This document shows positions 6,893 through 12,488 of a stretch of 12,488 nucleotides of DNA, piece by piece; within the stretch, counting starts at the first letter, position 1; the number at the start of each line of letters is the position of its first letter. A program made the translations under genes and the position numbers. Source of the stretch: Flavobacteriaceae bacterium (GTDB lineage Bacteria > Bacteroidota > Bacteroidia > Flavobacteriales > Weeksellaceae); NCBI GenBank assembly GCA_031273305.1, contig JAISSC010000130.1:1-12488 (forward strand), read 5' to 3'. Below the pieces are notes generated by a model. The model saw nothing but the letters and a program-made list of their open reading frames with translations. It made no database searches and was not told where the DNA came from.

Positions 6893-7063
6893 AGGATTAT
6901 TCATTATTTAACGCTAAAAAACAATGGGCATCATAAAGAAAGTTGCTCAAAATACTAAAAACAATAAATTATATTGATTATCAGTCTAATACAATAACCG
7001 GTAACTTGGAAATAAGTTACAAATAAGTCCTTTTTTAAATTTATAAACTAAAATCTTTTAATT
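6893..7063. other. Leader region before the secreted-protein gene
   Basis: This AT-rich stretch has a 17-codon frame at 6924-6977 (MGIIKKVAQNTKNNKLY), too short to support, and the inverted repeat at 7001-7020. No TAnnTTTG box is convincing directly upstream of the gene at 7064; TAACTTGG at 7002-7009 matches at seven of eight positions counting the free ones. Confidence 0.4.
7001..7020 (+). repeat. 7-bp inverted repeat, possible hairpin or weak terminator
   Basis: GTAACTT (7001-7007) and AAGTTAC (7014-7020) are perfect inverted repeats with a 6-nt loop GGAAAT. A T run follows at 7031-7036, about 10 nt beyond the stem, which is farther than in a standard intrinsic terminator. It could end the micro-ORF transcript or act in the leader of the next gene. 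Confidence 0.3.
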
Positions 7064-7807
7064 ATGAATAAAATTATTTTCTCAATATTGGTATTTACCA
7101 ATGTTTTGGCTTATTCTCAGGTAGGAATATATACTGACAGCCCGACAGAAACTCTGGATGTAAATGGTAACATTAGAATCAGAAAGTTGGTAGATATTGA
7201 TACATTACAAAACCCTTATGAATATACTCATGTTTTGAAAGTGAACTCAGACGGAGTTTTAGGGACTATGGAAGAAAGGAAAATGGCGAGTAATAATTAT
7301 GACTTCTATGGAGTATATTCTGCAATTATGTCTGAACCTGTAGTAAATAGTTCGCTGGCGAAAAATGGTGAATATATAGATTTAGGCGTATCGCTAAAAG
7401 TTGAAATACCACCACGGTCAGCAGCTATCTTTTTTATAGATTATAATATTCCTATAAATTTCCTCGCAATCCAGAGTAGCTATATTGGTTATTTAGGTAT
7501 TACATTATTTAAATCCGGAAGTGTCGAAGGAAAACTCGAAGAAATACAAGAGGGTTCCAGAAAGTTTTCCGCCTCTACACCTTCTCCCAGAGCTGATGTT
7601 TCCGGGATGCCGGTACTGGGTAAGGCTGTAGAAAAAATAGATAATAACACGGATTCAAGAATTTATGTAGATTATTATTTGTATGGTTACATTGAAGTTA
7701 ATGACAACGAGGCACCAATTAAATTTGGTATGTATTCAGCAACAGGAAATAATTATAATTGGGGTAAAGGGACGATGACTATTATGTCTTATATCCAAAG
7801 ATTATAA
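7064..7807 (+). CDS. Secreted protein of unknown function with tail-fibre-like N-terminal motif
   Basis: A 247-residue protein with a signal peptide (MNKIIFSILVFTNVLAYS; cleavage likely near residues 18-19). The mature protein opens with QVGIYTDSPTETLDVNGNIRI, the 'VGI.T..P..TLDVNG' head common on secreted Bacteroidota proteins and similar to motifs on phage tail-fibre-like proteins. After residue about 75 I recognise no domain; the sequence is mixed beta-type with many Tyr, Gly and Asn. No lipobox is seen, and the C-terminus (TMTIMSYIQRL) does not look like a clear type IX secretion signal. The ATG at 7064 places the signal peptide correctly and has no Shine-Dalgarno. It stands alone between two non-coding regions. 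Function is unknown; a surface or adhesive role would only be a guess. Confidence 0.8.
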   Translation: MNKIIFSILVFTNVLAYSQVGIYTDSPTETLDVNGNIRIRKLVDIDTLQNPYEYTHVLKVNSDGVLGTMEERKMASNNYDFYGVYSAIMSEPVVNSSLAKNGEYIDLGVSLKVEIPPRSAAIFFIDYNIPINFLAIQSSYIGYLGITLFKSGSVEGKLEEIQEGSRKFSASTPSPRADVSGMPVLGKAVEKIDNNTDSRIYVDYYLYGYIEVNDNEAPIKFGMYSATGNNYNWGKGTMTIMSYIQRL

Positions 7808-7835
7808 TAATTCAGGATAAATATCAAAGGCTTTG

Positions 7836-7841
7836 TAAATA
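7836..7841 (+). repeat. Left copy of the flanking direct repeat TAAATA
   Basis: TAAATA immediately precedes the left terminal inverted repeat and recurs at 8241-8246 immediately after the right one, as expected of a target-site duplication. Because the end sequence overlaps it, the duplication can be read as 5 to 7 bp; 6 bp leaves both termini as ACGTGAGTTCGG. Confidence 0.5.
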
Positions 7842-7859
7842 ACGTGAGTTCGGGATAAG
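7841..7859 (+). repeat. Left terminal inverted repeat
   Basis: The 19 bases starting AACGTGAGTTCGG match the reverse complement of 8223-8241 at 17 of 19 positions, with the first 13 identical. The two mismatches are adjacent (GA versus TT). Confidence 0.7.
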
Positions 7860-8022
7860 AATTTTCAAAAAAGATTCTAATTTGCATATATAATTAATTG
7901 AATTTCAAATATATAAAAGAATAATTATCGTTGTTGAGATTGCCGCACTCCACTACGTTGCGAGCGCAGCGTGGCAACCCCGCAAAGACGACGGCACGCC
8001 GGACACTATGACGTTATCCTTA

Positions 8023-8127
8023 ATTCTACCGAGCTTGAATCCCTGACGGGATTCGCAGGCGTAATTAAGGACGTTTATTTATTCGTTCGTGGTGTACATC
8101 CCATTCGGGATGTTAGCTCGGTAGAAT
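8023..8127. repeat. Symmetric cruciform-forming structure inside the element
   Basis: A perfect 13-bp closing inverted repeat (ATTCTACCGAGCT at 8023-8035, its complement at 8115-8127) encloses two hairpins, each one base from the closing arm. They are GAATCCC-TGAC-GGGATTC at 8037-8054 and ACATCCC-ATTC-GGGATGT at 8096-8113. The two hairpins share the form ATCCC-N4-GGGAT, so the whole 105 bp is an imperfect palindrome with 41 nt in the centre. It could form a DNA cruciform or a multibranched RNA. Confidence 0.7.
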
Positions 8128-8149
8128 GAACAATACCCCACCCATAACA

Positions 8150-8167
8150 GCACGCCGTTAGGTGTGC
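8150..8167. repeat. Third 7-bp/tetraloop hairpin of the element
   Basis: GCACGCC (8150-8156), loop GTTA, GGTGTGC (8161-8167) pair over 7 bp with one G-T wobble. It has the same 7-bp stem and 4-nt loop plan as the two hairpins at 8037-8054 and 8096-8113. Its first eight bases, GCACGCCG, also occur near 7994-8001. Confidence 0.55.
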
Positions 8168-8222
8168 GACATTATTCAATTATCTTTCATCATATATCCA
8201 ATTCAAATAAAATTACTATGTG

Positions 8223-8241
8223 CTTAAACCGAACTCACGTT
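8223..8241 (-). repeat. Right terminal inverted repeat
   Basis: Read on the minus strand this begins AACGTGAGTTCGG, identical for 13 bp to the left terminus at 7841, and matches 17 of 19 overall. Confidence 0.7.
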
Positions 8242-8246
8242 AAATA
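8241..8246 (+). repeat. Right copy of the flanking direct repeat TAAATA
   Basis: TAAATA directly follows the right terminus and repeats the sequence at 7836-7841. The match extends to a seventh base (A) on both sides. Short AT-rich repeats can arise by chance, but here they lie exactly at both ends. Confidence 0.5.
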
Positions 8247-8286
8247 AGCTAAATCGGATAGCGAAAACAATATTACCTACTTAGTT

Positions 8287-9225
8287 TTATAAAGAATATT
8301 TGAAAAGCAAAGCCTTTTGATACTCCGAAATAAGTTGCTTAAATACCTCATCAACAGATAAAATAGAGTCGATTAACGCAGAAGATTGCCCTATTTCCAA
8401 TTCTCCCTCTTCCAGATTTCCCTCAAACATTCCTTTCTTTGCCCGTCCTCTTCCGAGTAATTGCTTTAGCTCTTCCTGAGAGGCATTATTTTCATAAGCC
8501 TTGAGAACATCATAATAAAATTTGTTTTTAATCAGCCGTACGGGAATCAACTCTTTCAAAGTCAGGTGAGTGTCTCCCTCCTTAGCCTTTATGATCTCCT
8601 GCTTAAAATTTTCATGAGAAGAAGCCTCAACGGTAGCAGCAAAACGAGAACCTATCTGTACACCGTCAGCACCCAGTATCTGTGCTGCCAGTATTTGTTC
8701 TCCGGTTGCAATTCCTCCGGCGGCAATAACAGGTAAAGATATATGTTTTTTAATATTAGGAATAAGGCAAAAAGTAGTAGTTTCATCTATGCCATTATGT
8801 CCGCCTGCCTCAAAACCCTCTGCTACTATAGCATCAACTCCGGCTTCTTCCGATTTTAAAGCAAATTTTAGAGAAGATACCACATGAACTACCCTGACTC
8901 CATGACCTTGAAGAAGAGAAGTATAGGTCTTGGGGCTTCCTGCGGAAGTAAATACGACAGGAATTTTTTCCTCAATAATAATTTTAATATGTTCTTCAAT
9001 ATCAGAATAAAATAAAGGCAAATTGACACCAAAAGGCTTTTCTGTAGCTTTTTTGCATTTTAAGATATGCTCCCGTAAGACATCCGGGTACATACTGCCG
9101 GAGCCGAGTAATCCCAGTCCTCCGTTATTACTGACCGCCGATGCCAGCTTCCATCCGCTATTCCAAATCATACCTCCCTGAATAATAGGGTGTTGTATAT
9201 CTAATAATCTCGTTATCTTATTCAT
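8287..9225 (-). CDS. FMN-dependent oxidoreductase, enoyl-ACP reductase II (FabK)/nitronate monooxygenase family
   Basis: A 312-residue TIM-barrel flavoprotein of the nitronate monooxygenase/2-nitropropane dioxygenase family. It starts ITRLLDIQHPIIQGGM (QGGM at 16-19) and continues with GGLGLLGSG at 35-43 and KPFGVNLPL at 63-71. AEGFEAGGHNG lies at 135-145, with the family's conserved His143. The FMN phosphate-binding segments are AAGGIATG at 168-175 and GADGVQIGSRF at 185-195. The overall pattern, especially VNLPL, AEG.EAGGH and IAAGGIA, resembles FabK-type enoyl-ACP reductases as much as nitronate monooxygenases, so the substrate (enoyl-ACP or nitronate) is not settled. The ATG at 9225 has an AAGG about 10 nt upstream. 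The gene stands alone: the foldback element lies past its stop and the DUF2795 gene diverges from it. Confidence 0.88.
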   Translation of the reverse strand: MNKITRLLDIQHPIIQGGMIWNSGWKLASAVSNNGGLGLLGSGSMYPDVLREHILKCKKATEKPFGVNLPLFYSDIEEHIKIIIEEKIPVVFTSAGSPKTYTSLLQGHGVRVVHVVSSLKFALKSEEAGVDAIVAEGFEAGGHNGIDETTTFCLIPNIKKHISLPVIAAGGIATGEQILAAQILGADGVQIGSRFAATVEASSHENFKQEIIKAKEGDTHLTLKELIPVRLIKNKFYYDVLKAYENNASQEELKQLLGRGRAKKGMFEGNLEEGELEIGQSSALIDSILSVDEVFKQLISEYQKALLFKYSL

Positions 9226-9261
9226 GAAGTTTACCTTTTAAATAAATGCCTAATATAGAAA

Positions 9262-9269
9262 TAAAGATA
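9262..9269 (-). promoter_or_regulatory. Weak -7-like element for the flavoprotein gene
   Basis: On the minus strand this reads TATCTTTA, one base from TAnnTTTG, 36 nt before the ATG at 9225. No well-placed -33 element is evident. It is the best candidate in the divergent gap but not convincing alone. Confidence 0.3.
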
Positions 9270-9372
9270 CCGCAAATAGACAAAAAATAAAAATAAAAAA
9301 ATCAAAAATTTTGGCTTGAAGTTTGATGTGTCGAACTTGAAAACAGTAATTATAAATAGTAAAACTAACCAT

Positions 9373-9594
9373 ATGTATTGGACTTTAGAATTAGCATCTT
9401 ATCTTAGCGATGCTCCCTGGCCGGCGACCAAAGACGAATTAATTGATTATGCAATTAGAACCGGAGCCCCTTTAGAAGTAGTTGAGAATCTTCAGGCAAT
9501 TGAAGATGAAGGAGAAATATATGACAGTATAGAGGAAATATGGTCAGACTATCCGACAGATGATGATTTTCTCTGGAATGAAGATGAGTATTAA
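9373..9594 (+). CDS. DUF2795 domain-containing small acidic protein
   Basis: A 73-residue acidic protein starting MYWTLELASYLSDAPWPATK. It matches the short DUF2795 proteins of flavobacteria: the LASYL..APWPATKDELIDYA stretch, then RTGAPLEVVENLQAI, then an acidic tail with EEIWSDYPTDDDFLWNEDEY. The molecular function is unknown. The frame can be extended to a TTG at 9316, but the added 19 residues are not like the family; the ATG at 9373 gives the standard family start and is preferred. No clear Shine-Dalgarno or TAnnTTTG box lies just upstream. It is codirectional with secA, 100 bp before it. As I recall, this adjacency is common in flavobacteria, but a functional link is not established. 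Confidence 0.85.
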   Translation: MYWTLELASYLSDAPWPATKDELIDYAIRTGAPLEVVENLQAIEDEGEIYDSIEEIWSDYPTDDDFLWNEDEY

Positions 9595-9662
9595 GTATAA
9601 AGCTAAGAATGAGGTCATTAGGGTTTTGCCTTTTATATTTTAAATCCGAAAGCATTTTTTAG

Positions 9663-9670
9663 TACATTTG
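9663..9670 (+). promoter_or_regulatory. Bacteroidota -7 promoter element for secA
   Basis: TACATTTG is an exact TAnnTTTG, 24 nt before the secA ATG, giving a leader of roughly 18-20 nt. A TTTTG at 9624-9628 is too far upstream for standard -33 spacing. The box suggests secA can be transcribed independently of the DUF2795 gene. Confidence 0.5.
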
Positions 9671-9694
9671 TAGGCTTAAACTTAATTATATATA

Positions 9695-12488
9695 ATGAAC
9701 ATATTAAACTCTGTTCTCAAGTTATTCATTGGGGATAAACATAAAAAAGACCTTGAACAGCTTACTAAATATTTAGATAAAATCAAACAAGAAGAAGCGG
9801 GGATTTCTGCTTTATCCATAGATGATCTCAGGCATAAAACGATTGAATTTAAGGAAAAAATATCTCAGGCTACATCAGATATTAGAGTAAAAATTACCGA
9901 ATTAAAAGACGAGACCCAGAAGACGGAAGACGTAGATGAGAAGGAAAAATTATACGCAGAAATTGACGAGCTGGAAAAGGAAGCCTATAAAGTAGAAGAA
10001 GAAGTTTTGGCGGAAATACTGCCTCAGGCTTTTGCTTTGATCAAAGAGACTGCCAGAAGATTTACCGAGAATGAAACAATAACGGTAACAGCTACGGAAT
10101 TTGATAAAACATTAGCTATAACTAAGGATTATGTTACCATTGAGGGAGACAAAGCCATTTGGAAGAATAGTTGGGATGCCGCAGGAAAAGAAGTAAAATG
10201 GGATATGATCCATTACGACGTACAATATATAGGAGGAACCGTATTACATCAGGGAAAAATAGCAGAGATGGCTACCGGAGAGGGAAAAACTTTGGTAGGA
10301 ACCTTACCGATGTATCTAAATGCACTTTCGGGAAGAGGCGTACACGTAGTGACCGTGAATGATTATCTGGCTAAACGGGACTCCGCTTGGATGGGGCCTG
10401 TTTTTGAGTTTCACGGATTGAGAGTGGATTGTATAGATAATCATCAGCCCAATTCAGAATCCAGAAGACAGGCATATTTAGCGGATATTACCTATGGAAC
10501 CAACAATGAATTTGGTTTTGATTATCTTCGTGACAATATGGCAAACTCCCCGACAGATTTGGTTCAGCGAGACCTGAATTATGCAATAGTCGATGAGGTA
10601 GATTCCGTATTGGTGGATGATGCCCGTACTCCGTTGATTATTTCCGGCCCCGTACCTCAGGGAAATAAACAAGAATATCAGGAGCTAAAACCGGTAGTAG
10701 AGACCATTTTTACCGCACAGAGAAACGAAGTTTCCAAGATATTTCAGGAAGCAAAACAATTACTTTCCGCAGGAGACAAAAAAGAAGGAGGGCATAAATT
10801 GTATCAGGTTTACAGAGGATTACCCAAATATAGACCCCTAATAAAATTCCTATCCGAAGAGGGAAATAAGACAACCCTGTTGAAAGCAGAAGCCTATTTT
10901 ATCTCGGATAATAACCGGATGATGCCCGAAGCGGATAAAGACCTGTACTTCTCCATTGATGAGAAAAACAATCAGGTAGAACTCACCGACAAAGGAATAG
11001 AATTTTTATCCAAAGGAAATGAAGACCCTAATTTCTTTGTGTTGGAAGACTTGGGAACCATATTTGCCGATATAGAAAGTAAGAACCTGACCAAAGAAGA
11101 AGAACATAAGGAAAAAGAAGAATTCTTACGGTATTTTGCTATTAAATCCGAGCGAATCCATTCCCTTAGCCAGTTATTAAAAGCCTATACCTTATTTGAA
11201 AAAGATATAGAATACGTAGTAATAGAGGGGCAGGTAAAAATAGTAGACGAACAGACCGGGCGTATTATGGAGGGTCGTCGATATTCCGATGGGCTGCATC
11301 AGGCATTGGAAGCAAAAGAAAACGTGAAAGTAGAAGCTGCCACTCAAACCTTTGCAACCATTACCCTGCAAAATTATTTCAGGATGTATAACAAACTGGC
11401 AGGGATGACAGGTACGGCAGAAACCGAAGCAGGGGAATTTTGGCAAATATATAAACTGGATGTAGTAGTAATACCTACCAACAAACCCGTGATCAGGGAT
11501 GATCAGCAGGATTTGGTGTATAAAACCAACCGGGAGAAATTCAATGCGGTGTTGAATGAAGTAGTACGATTATCTCAGGAAGATAAAAGACCCGTGTTGG
11601 TAGGAACCACATCAGTGGAGATTTCCGAATTGTTGAGCAAAGCATTACGGTTGCGGAAAATCCCACATAATGTATTAAATGCCAAATTGCATAAAAAAGA
11701 AGCAGATATTGTTGCAGAGGCAGGAAATCCGGGAGTGGTTACCATTGCTACCAATATGGCGGGACGGGGTACGGACATTAAGCTGACGGACGAAGTAAAA
11801 AAAGCAGGAGGTTTAGCCATCATCGGGACGGAAAGACATGACTCCAGACGTGTAGATCGACAGTTAAGAGGACGTTCCGGACGGCAGGGAGATCCGGGCT
11901 CTTCACAATTCTATGTTTCTTTAGAAGACAACCTGATGCGTTTGTTCGGTTCGGACAGGATAGCCAGAATGATGGACAGGCTGGGGCATAAGGAGGGAGA
12001 TGTGATACAGCATTCCATGATTACCAATTCCATTGAGAGAGCACAAAAGAAAGTAGAAGAAAATAACTTTGGCATTCGTAAGAGGCTGTTGGAATATGAC
12101 GATGTAATGAATAAACAAAGAGAGGTAATTTATAAAAGACGTAGAAATGCCCTCTTTGGAGAAAAGTTGAGTATAGATATAGCCAATATGATCTATGACA
12201 CCGCAGTCTTGATTGTTCGGGATAATAAATTAGCCAGAAACTATAAGAATTTTGAATTTGAACTGGCTACTATCTTTGCAATGGACACTCCCGTAGACGA
12301 ATCGGAATTTAGCAGGTTGTCTGAGGCGGAGTTGGTAGATAAAGTATTTGAGCAGGCAGAGGCTGATTACAAAGAAAAACTGGAAAATACCGCCCGACAA
12401 ATATATCCGGTTATTTCCAATGTATTTTTAGCTCAGGGAAATCTCTATAAAAATATTTCCGTGCCGTTCACGGATGGCATTAAAATAT
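9695..12488 (+). CDS. secA: Preprotein translocase ATPase SecA (3' end beyond window)
   Basis: SecA is the cytoplasmic motor that drives unfolded preproteins through SecYEG. The frame opens at the ATG at 9695 with NILNSVLKLFIGDKHKKDLEQL and remains open for 931 codons to the window edge, with no frameshift found on hand translation. Nucleotide-binding motifs are intact: Walker A MATGEGKT at 192-199, Walker B-type DEVDS at 300-304, NMAGRGTDI at 687-695 and the arginine-finger region GRSGRQGD at 726-733. Walker A lies about 90 residues later than in Escherichia coli SecA because of an acidic Lys/Glu-rich coiled-coil-like insertion (about 57-110) and more sequence to about 165. Such long SecA forms are usual in Bacteroidota. 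The C-terminal end, including any zinc-binding tail, is outside the window. It has its own TAnnTTTG box at 9663-9670. Confidence 0.97.
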   Translation, partial: MNILNSVLKLFIGDKHKKDLEQLTKYLDKIKQEEAGISALSIDDLRHKTIEFKEKISQATSDIRVKITELKDETQKTEDVDEKEKLYAEIDELEKEAYKVEEEVLAEILPQAFALIKETARRFTENETITVTATEFDKTLAITKDYVTIEGDKAIWKNSWDAAGKEVKWDMIHYDVQYIGGTVLHQGKIAEMATGEGKTLVGTLPMYLNALSGRGVHVVTVNDYLAKRDSAWMGPVFEFHGLRVDCIDNHQPNSESRRQAYLADITYGTNNEFGFDYLRDNMANSPTDLVQRDLNYAIVDEVDSVLVDDARTPLIISGPVPQGNKQEYQELKPVVETIFTAQRNEVSKIFQEAKQLLSAGDKKEGGHKLYQVYRGLPKYRPLIKFLSEEGNKTTLLKAEAYFISDNNRMMPEADKDLYFSIDEKNNQVELTDKGIEFLSKGNEDPNFFVLEDLGTIFADIESKNLTKEEEHKEKEEFLRYFAIKSERIHSLSQLLKAYTLFEKDIEYVVIEGQVKIVDEQTGRIMEGRRYSDGLHQALEAKENVKVEAATQTFATITLQNYFRMYNKLAGMTGTAETEAGEFWQIYKLDVVVIPTNKPVIRDDQQDLVYKTNREKFNAVLNEVVRLSQEDKRPVLVGTTSVEISELLSKALRLRKIPHNVLNAKLHKKEADIVAEAGNPGVVTIATNMAGRGTDIKLTDEVKKAGGLAIIGTERHDSRRVDRQLRGRSGRQGDPGSSQFYVSLEDNLMRLFGSDRIARMMDRLGHKEGDVIQHSMITNSIERAQKKVEENNFGIRKRLLEYDDVMNKQREVIYKRRRNALFGEKLSIDIANMIYDTAVLIVRDNKLARNYKNFEFELATIFAMDTPVDESEFSRLSEAELVDKVFEQAEADYKEKLENTARQIYPVISNVFLAQGNLYKNISVPFTDGIKI

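Larger units (their letters stand above)
7842..8240. mobile_element. MITE-like non-autonomous foldback element (about 400 bp, non-coding)
   Basis: The element has perfect 12-bp termini (ACGTGAGTTCGG and its complement), extending to 17/19, and is bracketed by the direct repeat TAAATA, giving the form of a transposed unit. It contains no open frame of useful length, so it cannot encode its own transposase. AT-rich arms surround a GC-rich core; 7941-8010 is about two-thirds G+C by hand count. Inside are several inverted repeats: a 13-bp pair at 8023-8035/8115-8127 enclosing two tetraloop hairpins, and a third hairpin at 8150-8167. It fills the gap between two convergent genes and breaks neither. 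It could be a MITE mobilised by a related insertion sequence, or a dispersed repeat of another kind. I cannot name the parent family without a search. Confidence 0.6.

Noticed and set aside
7825..7835. CAAAGGCTTTG inverted repeat as a terminator for the gene ending at 7807
   Set aside because: The arms are separated by one base, so no hairpin loop can form, and no T run follows.
7921..8170. Possible CRISPR, tRNA or rRNA fragment in the GC-rich part of the repeat element
   Set aside because: There are no regularly spaced direct repeats, no cloverleaf or TpsiC-like motif and no rRNA sequence that I recognise; the terminal repeats explain the region better as a foldback element.
9316..9372. TTG-initiated extension of the DUF2795 gene
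   Set aside because: The family normally starts at MYWTLELASYL; the 19 added residues look like translated intergenic sequence.
11192..12118. Several minus-strand open frames of 65-84 codons inside secA
   Set aside because: All overlap the intact, strongly conserved secA frame and show no family resemblance.

Overview
The window looks like chromosomal DNA of a member of the Bacteroidota, most likely Flavobacteriia. Supporting signs are the AT-rich coding and intergenic sequence, the near absence of strong Shine-Dalgarno sites, and several copies of the Bacteroidota promoter -7 element TAnnTTTG close to gene starts. The gene content agrees: a long SecA with an acidic N-terminal insertion, a short DUF2795 protein next to it, and a secreted protein beginning with the flavobacterial 'VGI.T..PT.TLDVNG' head. 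I cannot name the species.

Layout: (1) 1-1400 holds a short leader, a small DUF2809-type membrane protein (+) and, convergent to it, a YD-repeat-like lipoprotein (-). (2) 1400-6491 holds a YraN/UPF0102 gene (+) that overlaps tail to tail with a four-gene minus-strand cluster. In transcription order this is an ABC ATPase, an 8-TM membrane protein with a large loop, an NtrY-like sensor kinase without a response regulator, and a TrmN6-like tRNA methyltransferase. The tight spacing and the 8-bp kinase/methyltransferase overlap suggest one operon read from a TAnnTTTG box at 6524-6531. (3) 6492-7063 is a long gap holding that promoter and a second TAnnTTTG box driving a probable 28-residue hydrophobic peptide, with a perfect 10-bp palindrome just upstream of the box. 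(4) 7064-7807 is a secreted protein of unknown function. (5) 7836-8246 is a non-coding foldback element of about 400 bp, with 12-13 bp perfect terminal inverted repeats, 6-bp flanking direct repeats (TAAATA), a GC-rich core and a symmetric set of hairpins. It is probably a MITE-like non-autonomous transposon or dispersed repeat. (6) 8287-12488 holds a FabK/nitronate-monooxygenase-type flavoprotein (-), then the DUF2795 protein (+) and secA (+), which runs off the right edge after 931 codons.

Most genes are housekeeping or conserved flavobacterial genes. The less ordinary parts are the foldback element, the promoter-linked micro-ORF with its palindrome, and the ABC exporter/sensor-kinase cluster. 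I saw no CRISPR array, tRNA, rRNA, phage module or recognised defence system.
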